From Candidatus Hydrogenedens sp. (GTDB taxonomy: Bacteria > Hydrogenedentota > Hydrogenedentia > Hydrogenedentales > JAEUWI01), in assembly GCA_016125095.1 (NCBI GenBank), contig WGMK01000014.1:1-64000 (forward strand): a stretch of DNA of 64,000 nt, written 5' to 3'. The notes beneath the pieces were generated by a model, which worked only from the letters and a program-made list of their open reading frames with translations, was not told the origin of the DNA and made no database searches. Made by a program: the position numbers and the translations under genes. Each line of letters starts with the position of its first letter. Position 1 is the first letter of the stretch. Below, one piece after another: positions 7,911-14,614 of this stretch.

Positions 7911-9416
7911 TTAAAGCTGTATGCAGACGGCCTTGGTTTCGAGGTAATTGTTGAGCGCCTCGTGGCCCATTTCGCGGCCCCAGCCGGATTCCTTGTAGCC
8001 GCCGAAGGGCAGGGCGGCGTCGAAGATGTTGTAGCAATTGATCCACACCGTGCCTGCGCGTAGGCGCTTGGCCAGCTTGTGCGCCTTTGAGATATCCTTG
8101 GTCCAGATGCCCGAAGCCAGGCCGTAGTTCGTGTTGTTTGCCACCGCCGCGATTTCGTCGATGTCCTTGAACGGCATCGCGGTCACCACCGGCCCGAAGA
8201 TTTCTTCGCGCACGATTTTCATTTCGTGGTTGGTATTGACGAACACGGTCGGCTCGACGAAGTAGCCGCGCGTGCCCACGCGTCCGCCGCCGGCCAGGGC
8301 CTCGGCGCCCGCCGCGAGCCCCGCTTCCATAAAGGCGGTCACGCGGTCGAACTGTTCCTGCGACACCAGCGGCCCCATCTGGGTGTCGGCCTGGAATCCC
8401 GAGCCAACCTTGATCTGCTTGGCCGCGCCCGCCACGCCGTTCACCACGTCGTCGAAGATGCTGTGTTCGATGAACAGGCGAGAGCCCGCCGCGCAGCACT
8501 GGCCGTGGTTGAAGAAGATCGCGCTGGCCGCGCCCGGCACCGCGCTGGCCAGGTCGGCATCGGAGAACACGACGTTGGGCGATTTGCCGCCCAGCTCGAG
8601 TGTCACCTTTTTCAGATTGCCCGCCGCCGCCTGCACAATCAGCTTGCCCACCTCGGTCGAGCCCGTGAACGCGACCTTGTCCACCCCGGGGTGCGAGGCC
8701 AACGGCGCGCCGGTTTCTTCGCCGAAGCCGTTCACGATGTTCACGACGCCATCGGGGAAGCCGGCTTCGCAGATGAGCTGCCCCAGGTAGAGGGCAGAGA
8801 GCGGCGTCTGCTCGGCCGGCTTGAGCACCACCGTACAGCCGCAGGTGAGCGCCGGCGCCAACTTCCACGCCGCCATCAGCAGCGGAAAGTTCCAGGGGAT
8901 AATCTGGCCCACCACGCCGATGGGCTCGCGGCGGCTGTAGGCTTGCCATTCCGTGCCCGGCGCGTACACCACGCTGATCGGAATCGAATCGCCCAGCAGC
9001 TTCGTGGCCCAGCCCGCATAATACCGGAACTGGTCCGCCGCCAGCGCCACGTCCGCCGCCTGCGCGATGGCGAAAGGCTTGCCGTTGTCCAGCGTTTCCA
9101 GCTCTGCCAATTCGCGCGCGTGCGATTCGATCAGGTCGCCCAGCTTCCAGATCAGCTTGCCGCGCTCCGACGGCGTCATCGAATGCCACGGACCCGATTC
9201 GAAGGCCTTGCGCGCCGCCGCCACCGCCGCGTCAATATCCGCCGCATTGCCCCGCGCCACCTGCACCACTTCCTCCCCAGTCGCCGGGTCCACCACCCCG
9301 AAAGTCTGTCCCGAGGCGCTGTCTACCCATTTCCCGCCAATCAGCTGCTGCCGCGGCGACGACAGAAACTGCAAGGTCCTTTGGCTCAGGTCGTAATCAC
9401 TAGCAACAGCGCACAT
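7911..9416 (-). CDS. NAD(P)-dependent aldehyde dehydrogenase
   Basis: This 501-aa protein has all signature elements of the ALDH superfamily: PWNFP near 174-178, cofactor motif FTGSTEVGK at about 250-258, general base E274 in TLELGGKSP, and catalytic cysteine C308 in GQCCAAGSR. It oxidises an aldehyde to the acid; ALDH1/2-like spacing suggests a broad or betaine-aldehyde-like substrate, which sequence alone cannot fix. A strong GAGGAGGA ribosome site precedes the ATG. The upstream gene on the same strand is the YdeI/OmdA-like protein, about 190 bp away. Confidence 0.93.
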   Translation of the reverse strand: MCAVASDYDLSQRTLQFLSSPRQQLIGGKWVDSASGQTFGVVDPATGEEVVQVARGNAADIDAAVAAARKAFESGPWHSMTPSERGKLIWKLGDLIESHARELAELETLDNGKPFAIAQAADVALAADQFRYYAGWATKLLGDSIPISVVYAPGTEWQAYSRREPIGVVGQIIPWNFPLLMAAWKLAPALTCGCTVVLKPAEQTPLSALYLGQLICEAGFPDGVVNIVNGFGEETGAPLASHPGVDKVAFTGSTEVGKLIVQAAAGNLKKVTLELGGKSPNVVFSDADLASAVPGAASAIFFNHGQCCAAGSRLFIEHSIFDDVVNGVAGAAKQIKVGSGFQADTQMGPLVSQEQFDRVTAFMEAGLAAGAEALAGGGRVGTRGYFVEPTVFVNTNHEMKIVREEIFGPVVTAMPFKDIDEIAAVANNTNYGLASGIWTKDISKAHKLAKRLRAGTVWINCYNIFDAALPFGGYKESGWGREMGHEALNNYLETKAVCIQL

Positions 9417-9610
9417 GGAAAAATCCTCCTCGGTTCAGGCCCGCGGCCTCGTTTTCGCCACTCGACACCGGCAGCCCCGCCGGAAACCTCTACGATACCC
9501 GATCCGAAGCGGTTTGCCTAGGGGGACGTCTTGACTTGTGCAATTGATGTAAAGACGAATGGAATGAACACACACGGGCGTGGCGCTTCGGTCTCTCGCC
9601 CCCGGCAGGT

Positions 9611-10249
9611 CTACCGGTCGTGCATGCCCTTGCCGGCGAGGATCATCGGGCGGCATTTATCGATGCGTGATTCGCGGGTGGCGGCTTGCTTCGCGCCGGC
9701 GATGTGGATCAGGTAGCCCCGTTGACGTCCCGGGGTGAGCGCTTCGAATGCGGCCTTCAGCTCCGGATCTTTCGCCAGCCGCGCCTGCAATTCCGCGGGC
9801 ACGTCGTGCTCGTCGGGCGCCTTGAAGGCTACCTTCGCGCCCGACCGCTCCAGCGCGGCGGCTTCGGCCACATAGGCCCGCAGCACCGGCGCGAGCGCGG
9901 CCACATCTTTGGCGCTCGTGAATCGAACCACCCGGGCCGACTGGGAATTCTCGCCCGGCGCCACGAGGATGCGCTTGGTATCCTTCAACAGCACGCCCTT
10001 GAGAAAACTGATCACGCAATAGTCGCGGAATGCGCCCAGCATCACGACATTGCGGTTGTCCAGCGTGTAGCATGGGCTGCCCCATTTGACCGTTTCCACC
10101 AGTTCCGACTCGAGCAGGAGTGCGCGCAGGGCCTTGAGTTCCGGCAGCCACTGCTTTGTCTTGCATTCGGGCGTGGGTCCAAGCGGACAACGCCCGCAGC
10201 CCAGCTCGAAAAATGCGTCGACCTTGGTATTTGGTTTGCTAACCGGCAT
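9611..10249 (-). CDS. YdeI/OmdA-associated family protein (DUF1801 + OmdA-like)
   Basis: The protein is 212 aa from the ATG at 10249. The N-terminal half has the DUF1801-like fold with KWGSPCYTLDNRNVVMLGAF and CVISFLKGVLL. The C-terminal part has the OmdA-type motif ALTPGRQRGYLIHIAGAKQAATRESRIDKC. An extra Cys-rich segment near residues 18-29 (CGRCPLGPTPEC) looks able to bind a metal and is not typical of the family. The physiological role is unknown; some relatives are linked to stress or peptide resistance. The frame is open 50 codons further upstream, but that part lacks family similarity. Confidence 0.8.
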   Translation of the reverse strand: MPVSKPNTKVDAFFELGCGRCPLGPTPECKTKQWLPELKALRALLLESELVETVKWGSPCYTLDNRNVVMLGAFRDYCVISFLKGVLLKDTKRILVAPGENSQSARVVRFTSAKDVAALAPVLRAYVAEAAALERSGAKVAFKAPDEHDVPAELQARLAKDPELKAAFEALTPGRQRGYLIHIAGAKQAATRESRIDKCRPMILAGKGMHDR

Positions 10250-10362
10250 CGATCGCCCTCCACGCCGCAGCACTGCCAACCGCAGCAGACACGACGCAGC
10301 ATACCATACGACGCACCAAGTCCCGACGGCCGGCCAATATCGAGGGAAAAAGGGAAGGAAAG

Positions 10363-10391
10363 ATGGTAGCGGTGCAGGGACTCGAACCCCG
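10363..10391. repeat. Left attachment-site copy (displaced tRNA 3' end)
   Basis: This 29-bp segment begins ATGGTAGCGGTGCAGGG and ends GAACCCCG, identical to 15833-15861. The bases on both sides differ between copies (G/T before, C/G after), which delimits the repeat. On the minus strand it reads as tRNA T-arm, acceptor, CCA and one T, so it is the 3' end of the tRNA as it stood before insertion. Confidence 0.92.
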
Positions 10392-10692
10392 CAAGGCACA
10401 CCCTACCGGTTCTGCCGCGAGTGGAGAGCCAGCGGACAGGATCGCGCGATCAGCCAATAACGACGCACCGAATAGCCTACAAGCCCCCTACGATGCCCCA
10501 CACGCCACGCACGACACCGGACAGGCACCGGACACCCACCGGACAAGAAACGAGCACAATAAGAGCACAATGGACTTGGACGGCGTAGACGATGACTACG
10601 CGGCCTTGACGGCCTTGTGTGCCGCGTGGCCCGGCTTGCCGCCGGAAAGTAAGCGGGCGATTCTGGATATTGCCGCTTGTGGCCGCGCGTGA
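10363..10692 (+). CDS. Stranded C-terminal module of the integrase (open in the circle)
   Basis: A 109-aa open frame starts inside the left att copy with the same MVAVQGLEPR that closes the integrase at the other end. In the excised circle the integrase frame (14615-15861) would join 10392-10692 without a frame shift: 1247 + 301 = 1548 bases, 515 aa. After a low-complexity linker (residues 11-68) comes DDDYAALTALCAAWPGLP, then ESKRAILDIA. I recall AWPxLP-type tails on some integrases and as short orphan proteins, but could not check this. In the integrated state a GGAAGGAAAG sequence immediately before the ATG might allow separate translation; expression is unproven. Confidence 0.55.
   Translation: MVAVQGLEPRKAHPTGSAASGEPADRIARSANNDAPNSLQAPYDAPHATHDTGQAPDTHRTRNEHNKSTMDLDGVDDDYAALTALCAAWPGLPPESKRAILDIAACGRA
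10551..10572 (+). promoter_or_regulatory. Candidate integrase arm-type site, left
   Basis: Two tandem copies of a GAGCACAAT motif (CGAGCACAATA then AGAGCACAATG) lie 160 bp inside the left core. The same double motif in the same orientation is at 15768-15789. The two places are read in different codon frames, so the match is at DNA level. Tandem repeats flanking the core inside the element fit arm-type integrase or Xis binding sites. Confidence 0.4.
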
Positions 10693-10729
10693 GTGCATCT
10701 TGAGGCTTGCGGAGTTATCATAGTGCCTA
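10691..10729 (+). repeat. 39-bp intergenic repeat, copy 1
   Basis: This 39-bp segment starts GAGTGCATCTTGAG and ends AGTGCCTA, and recurs at 12001-12039 with 5 mismatches. Copy 1 begins on the stop codon of the stranded integrase module and lies upstream of the ankyrin gene. The conserved blocks are GAGTGCATCTTGAG, GCG, AGTTATCA and AGTGCCTA. Function is unknown; it could be a shared promoter, regulator site or cassette boundary. Confidence 0.7.
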
Positions 10730-10822
10730 AGCTCTCGCCCTCTTCGTGGACGCGGTAGCAAGACTGACTTGACTGTATGACGTGGAGTCGAAGCACGAGC
10801 ATGAAACCGGCGGGGAGTGCCG

Positions 10823-11974
10823 ATGACGAACAACGGAACTGCTGAGAAACCGGGCGACACGAAAGGGCCGCTGTCTTACGGCATTATGGCCTTGCTCATA
10901 GTCCATCTTCTCCTCATTAACTCGCTACTCCTGATTATGCAGGTAGAGAAATACCGCGAAGTAACTAAGTATACCGAGGCTTACTCTGCCAATGAGTCAG
11001 ACTTACATCTGGCCGCAACAGCCAGCGCTTTTGCGGCCTTAGTTCTGGCAGTAAGCGTCTTGCTCTGGGCATTCGGTTTCTACTGTGGGCTTTCCCTGTA
11101 CAACAGAACCGCCAATGCCACTCGGTTTGTGAAGGGTTATATTGTACTCTCCCTATCCCATAAGGCAGCGGGGCTCGCTTGGCCTTTCCTCTCATGTACG
11201 ACGTTGGGCAGTAGTGAGTCCATGTCCATCGAGGCCCAATTTGTTTTCGCCCTTTCGGTGGTTTGGTGGTTAATCTGGTATGCCTACCTTTCAAGGTCAA
11301 GCACGGCTTCGAGTACCACAGGCGATCAACAGTCTCGCCGCGCAAAGTCCATACGACGGCTCAACGACGCTCTGGTATCTGCCGTTCGCAAAGCGAACTG
11401 GGATGCCGCTTGCAGGTTGCTTGGCGATGGTGCCAGTCCAAGCGCTTCTTTCGGAGACGGACCCTCAGTGCTGATGTTTGCCGCAATGAAGGGTGAACGA
11501 CCTATGGTTCAGCTTCTCTTGGAGAAAGGCGCAGACCCTAACTATCAAGACGTAGACGGGCTTACTGCATTAATGTATGCGGTGTCGGTCGGTGACGCTA
11601 AGGCCGCTGACACCATGCGGCGCTCAGGGATTGATTACCCTACTCCCTTTACGTGGATATCGAAATGCCTACTGGAACACGGCGCAGACCCCGATCTGCG
11701 CGACAAGTCAGGAATGACGGCACTCATGCCAGCTTCTGTGTCGGGGAAACTTGATCATGTCAAGCTCCTACTTGAGTTTGGATCAGATCCAAACGTACAA
11801 GAACAGAAAGGCTGTACGGCCTTAATGGGAGCAGCGATTCATGGTCATGGCGAAGTGGTACGATACCTACTTTCACACGGCGCAAAGATGGAAATCCGAA
11901 ACTGTGATGCTCTGACAGCCTCGGACTTGGCGAAATCCGCCGGTCACTCGCATGTGGCGAAGCAGTTTGACTGA
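10823..11974 (+). CDS. Membrane-anchored ankyrin-repeat protein
   Basis: The protein is 383 aa from the ATG at 10823, chosen because GGGGAG lies 5 bases upstream; a GTG at 10817 would add two residues. About four transmembrane helices lie in the first 155 residues, and the pattern ending SVVWWLIWYAYLSRS resembles the DUF2569 membrane family (tentative). A linker leads to four ankyrin repeats from about residue 200: VLMFAAMKGERPMVQLLLEKGADPN, then ones with LLEHGADPD, LLEFGSDPN and LLSHGAK. The second repeat carries an insertion. The ankyrin part should be cytoplasmic and bind a protein partner. It is cargo of the integrative element; defence or regulation are both possible, neither shown. Confidence 0.82.
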   Translation: MTNNGTAEKPGDTKGPLSYGIMALLIVHLLLINSLLLIMQVEKYREVTKYTEAYSANESDLHLAATASAFAALVLAVSVLLWAFGFYCGLSLYNRTANATRFVKGYIVLSLSHKAAGLAWPFLSCTTLGSSESMSIEAQFVFALSVVWWLIWYAYLSRSSTASSTTGDQQSRRAKSIRRLNDALVSAVRKANWDAACRLLGDGASPSASFGDGPSVLMFAAMKGERPMVQLLLEKGADPNYQDVDGLTALMYAVSVGDAKAADTMRRSGIDYPTPFTWISKCLLEHGADPDLRDKSGMTALMPASVSGKLDHVKLLLEFGSDPNVQEQKGCTALMGAAIHGHGEVVRYLLSHGAKMEIRNCDALTASDLAKSAGHSHVAKQFD

Positions 11975-12000
11975 AATCGCTGATACACTTGATCGCGGGC

Positions 12001-12039
12001 GAGTGCATCTTGAGACACGCGAAGTTATCAAAGTGCCTA
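12001..12039 (+). repeat. 39-bp intergenic repeat, copy 2
   Basis: This is the second copy of the segment at 10691-10729, starting 26 bp after the ankyrin stop codon and preceding the folded RNA candidate. As with copy 1 it directly follows a gene end. Five of 39 positions differ, concentrated in one 4-base block and two single sites. Confidence 0.7.
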
Positions 12040-12156
12040 CGCGCTTGCCTTGCATGTGTCGAATGGTTACGATTTCCTTTGCAGTGAAGCAAGGAGCCTG
12101 AATACGAAGTAGCGAACTGAATACATAGCTGTTTTTCAGCGTTTGAACTTGGGCGA

Positions 12157-12313
12157 TTCCCCAAAAACTTCGAGCCTTCCGGCAACGGAAGGAAAACCAA
12201 GAATCGCGCAGGTGCAGACGCTCCCGATCTGGGAGCGTCGTTTGCACTGCGCTCTTGGTGGGGTCTCGAAGCCCCTTGGGGAACGTGGGCTTGCGGCGTT
12301 CCCTCTTTTCTTT
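12157..12313 (+). ncRNA. Structured RNA candidate with 3' terminator
   Basis: Nested pairing by eye: outer stem TTCCCCAA (12157-12164) with TTGGGGAA (12276-12283); CTTCGAG (12168-12174) with CTCGAAG (12265-12271); a hairpin CCTTCCG-GCAA-CGGAAGG (12175-12192) with a GNRA loop; and a long arm made of ACCAAGA/TCTTGGT, GCGCAG(g)TGCA/TGCACTGCGC and GACGCTCCC-GATCT-GGGAGCGTC (12196-12259). An intrinsic-terminator hairpin follows. I recognise no known RNA family. It could be a small RNA or a leader controlling the zinc-ribbon gene 38 bp downstream. The strand is inferred from the U-run of the terminator. Confidence 0.6.
12279..12313 (+). terminator. Intrinsic terminator overlapping the outer stem of the RNA
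   Basis: GGGAACG (12279-12285) pairs with CGTTCCC (12297-12303), followed by TCTTTTCTTT. The left arm shares GGGAA with the outer stem of the folded RNA (12276-12283), so the two structures exclude each other, as in attenuators. Confidence 0.6.
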
Positions 12314-12350
12314 GGTGCGTGCTGCCCACGGGAAACCGGGAGCGTGCATC

Positions 12351-13298
12351 ATGGAAAAGCGATACATAGAGTTGAACTGTCCCCACTGCGGCGAGCAATT
12401 GAACGTGCGGGAGGAATACCGAGGGCGCACGGGCAAGTGCAAGCACTGCGGCCAGAGTTTCACCGTGCCGGACTCGCCAGACGCGGAAGTCTTCACCGGA
12501 AACCCCGGCATGGTGACGGGGATAACGGTAGATGACATAGCGCCACGTGCGGCTACGCCCCCGCCCCGCACCCCCGACAGCGTTTCAGCCCAAGGGACCG
12601 GCAAACGAAACTCCTTGATCGCTCTGATCGCGGTTTTGCTACTCGCGGGTCTGGCTTCCGCGTGGTATGTGCTATCAAATGTAGAGCGGGAACCCCGTGT
12701 ATTCCTCACGAGCGGGGACCGCTACTACTTCTACGATCTCTGCCCCCGTGCGGTTAGTCTTGGCTTGACGAAAGACAGCCCCACATATCGGGAGAGTGTC
12801 GCCTTGGAGAAAGGCTACACTCCGGTGCCGCCTGAGCTGAGAGATACGGACGTACAGGCAGAACGCGCGGAGCGTGCAAGGCTTCAACAGGAAGCAAATG
12901 CCGCCCAGGCCGAGTATGACCGAATGCAGCGCGAGGAAGCCGAAGAGTACGCGAGACAGCAGGCTGAATGGGCTTATGAGCAGGAGCGTCAGCGAGTACT
13001 CGCCAACTTCTTGGAACGACACAGGCAGTATATTCGCGCCGCCATACTTGGAACGTTGTTAGACAGGGGAGAATCAACGAGCAACACGCGCTTTGGTGAG
13101 TTTTCCGTTTCGCAAACTGACACAAACTCGTATCGTTTTGACGTAGAGGTAGACACAAAAGGGGACGGTCGCAAGATTGAGTGGTATTACGTTGAAATAA
13201 TGGTGCTCCCTAATGGGTCAGTTCACACTGTCTCTGTGGACATTAAGGATGTAACGCCACCAACAACACCTAGGCGAAAGTCAGTAATTCGTTATTGA
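12351..13298 (+). CDS. Zinc-ribbon, single-pass membrane protein with coiled coil
   Basis: The protein is 315 aa from the ATG at 12351. Residues 10-33 hold a CPHC...CKHC zinc ribbon (C10, C13, C30, C33) of the MJ0042/YHVQE-like type found at the N-terminus of many membrane proteins. A Pro-rich linker, a transmembrane helix at about 88-110, a charged coiled coil at about 160-225 (AERARLQQEANAAQAEYDRM and following) and a C-terminal beta-rich domain (FGEFSVSQTDTNSYRFDVEV) follow. An upstream GTG at 12255 would place the leader inside the RNA structure and is not favoured. It is cargo of the element; function unknown. Confidence 0.8.
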   Translation: MEKRYIELNCPHCGEQLNVREEYRGRTGKCKHCGQSFTVPDSPDAEVFTGNPGMVTGITVDDIAPRAATPPPRTPDSVSAQGTGKRNSLIALIAVLLLAGLASAWYVLSNVEREPRVFLTSGDRYYFYDLCPRAVSLGLTKDSPTYRESVALEKGYTPVPPELRDTDVQAERAERARLQQEANAAQAEYDRMQREEAEEYARQQAEWAYEQERQRVLANFLERHRQYIRAAILGTLLDRGESTSNTRFGEFSVSQTDTNSYRFDVEVDTKGDGRKIEWYYVEIMVLPNGSVHTVSVDIKDVTPPTTPRRKSVIRY

Positions 13299-14053
13299 AT
13301 TCGATTTTGATTAATCGATCAAGCGAATTCCGAATCCGTGAGATTTTCAGGCCATGGGATTCCGGCATTAAAGCGTAACGGGAAATGTAAACAAGACGAG
13401 TCTGGGCCGCTTGCCTTGAAAAGAGAGAAACGAGCGGGATAATGATCCTGCTTTTTGTGACTTTATTCCAGCTCCATCCAGAATTGTCCCGCAAGCACAA
13501 CGATTGACCAACCAACCAACCTATTTTATTTTACGAGTGATTAAATCGATAGGCTAAATAAATTTCACAATATATAATAGAGATTTAAAATTAATCTATC
13601 GGTTGGTGACTCGGGACAGCCCGCGTAGGATACCGCGATAGCGGCCCGTAGGCTTACGAGGTTGCCCGACACGAGGCGAACTAGGCCGGGAACAGTCCTT
13701 TACCAAGGGGAAGTGCTTACGAGGCGCACGGCGGTCTTGCGAAAAGTAAAGTCACAAAAAACGGGATCAATTTCTTGGCGGATATTGTGCGCTACACGGG
13801 CTACCGGCCACCGCCTAATCGGTGCCGACGTGCCGACCAGCCAAACGGCATAGTTGACTTGGGCCGCGCAAGGGTGTAGCCTTTCTTTGTCTCCAGTATG
13901 CACAGTCAGGCATTCGGGAACTATCCTGCGGACGCGGGAGACAGGACGAAACGATGCCCCTCATAGCCGAAGGGGTGTCCCTATGTGCCTTATAGGCTTT
14001 GGGTAAGTCATGTCGAAATAACCCCCGCAGGCTAGTATTAAGGTGGCTGTACT
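13299..14053. other. Non-coding 755-bp stretch of the element
   Basis: I see no convincing gene here; short open frames on both strands lack ribosome sites and family features. It holds an AT-rich block (about 13510-13610) far below the GC level of the window. That block lies inside nested inverted repeats (GTCCCG with CGGGAC, ACCAACC with GGTTGGT) and a wider 25-bp inverted repeat pair. A small hairpin CCCCT...AGGGG lies near 13957-13976. An origin, excision-control region or another structured RNA are all possible. Confidence 0.6.
13443..13769. repeat. 25-bp inverted repeat pair around an AT-rich core
   Basis: TGATCCTGCTTTTTGTGACT... at 13443-13467 matches the complement of 13745-13769 with 3 differences; the shared block TTTTTGTGACTTTA is perfect. 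The arms flank about 277 bp including the AT-rich core. No target-site duplication is visible, so a MITE is less likely than paired protein-binding sites. Confidence 0.6.
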
Positions 14054-14380
14054 ATGGAGATGTATAAAAATGGTGTGCCGCACCCAAGCGGCACGGGTGC
14101 CCTGCCGAACAAACCGGGCTGCCCTCTCGTAATCGATTCCCTTGCGAATCTTTCCCCGGATGCCTTGCTCAATGAGTTGGCGCTTTCCCGCGCTCTTGGT
14201 GTCTCTACGCGCACGGTGCGCCGTTGGGTTTCCAAGGGCGACTTGCCCCGCCCGTTCCCAATGGGCGCACACCGCATTTGGTTAGTGTCTACACTCCTAG
14301 CACACTTTCAGGATCGCGCCGATCAAGCCTGCAAGGAACAAGCCCGAGAGCTTGCACGAATCAAGCGCTATCTTGATTGA
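14054..14380 (+). CDS. AlpA/excisionase-like HTH protein
   Basis: A 108-aa protein with a MerR/AlpA-type helix-turn-helix around residues 37-75: LLNELALSRALGVSTRTVRR, then WVSKGDLPRPFPMGAHRIW. Such proteins act as recombination directionality factors or regulators of integrase genes. A GGTGG-type ribosome site lies 8 bases before the ATG. It is the first of three co-directional genes ending with the integrase, and its stop codon lies inside a perfect 23-bp palindrome, suggesting a regulatory site for this cluster. Confidence 0.75.
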   Translation: MEMYKNGVPHPSGTGALPNKPGCPLVIDSLANLSPDALLNELALSRALGVSTRTVRRWVSKGDLPRPFPMGAHRIWLVSTLLAHFQDRADQACKEQARELARIKRYLD

Positions 14381-14400
14381 TTATGCGTAACGCATAATCA
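14378..14400. promoter_or_regulatory. Perfect 10-bp-arm palindrome
   Basis: TGATTATGCG-TAA-CGCATAATCA is a perfect inverted repeat that includes the TGA stop of the AlpA-like gene and ends 12 bp before the next start. It has no T-run and a tiny loop, so a dimer operator (for the AlpA-like or RHH-like protein) is more likely than a terminator. Confidence 0.65.
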
Positions 14401-14412
14401 TAGGCTTTGAGT

Positions 14413-14610
14413 ATGAGCAACGAGACCAACAAGCCACGGCGCGGACGCCCGCCCAAGAGTGAACCCAAGGGCGAGTGCATCCGCGTTCACATGACGGCCA
14501 GAGAGTTAGCATTCATTCAGGCTTACGCACGGAAAGCCGGAGTAGAGGCGAATTCCGAAGCCGTCATGTTGCTATGGCGAGAGAAAATGAGAAAGGGGCC
14601 GCAAGGTTAG
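14413..14610 (+). CDS. Small RHH-like DNA-binding protein
   Basis: The protein is 65 aa from the ATG at 14413 (a TTG at 14407 is possible). The N-terminus is basic with an AT-hook-like RRGRPPKSEPKGE. Residues 26-60 fit a ribbon-helix-helix pattern: strand ECIRVHMT, helix ARELAFIQAYARKAG, helix SEAVMLLWREKM. It probably represses its own cluster by binding the palindrome just upstream. The integrase starts 4 bp after its stop, so the two are cotranscribed. The fold call is by eye only. Confidence 0.6.
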   Translation: MSNETNKPRRGRPPKSEPKGECIRVHMTARELAFIQAYARKAGVEANSEAVMLLWREKMRKGPQG

Positions 14611-14614
14611 ACCT

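Noticed and set aside
10691..12039. Integron attC sites
   Set aside because: The repeats lack GTTRRRY/RYYYAAC ends and internal palindromic arms; the integrase has no IntI-specific insertion visible.
11760..12446. 228-codon minus-strand frame opposite the ankyrin 3' end and the RNA candidate
   Set aside because: It is antisense to a supported gene, and pairing symmetry in the RNA segment explains the open frame; no domain seen.
13443..13769. MITE or insertion sequence
   Set aside because: No target-site duplication and no transposase; arms are imperfect and only one copy exists in the window.
13662..13853. 63-codon plus-strand frame in the element's non-coding stretch
   Set aside because: No ribosome site, Arg/Thr-rich random composition, and it crosses one arm of the inverted repeat.
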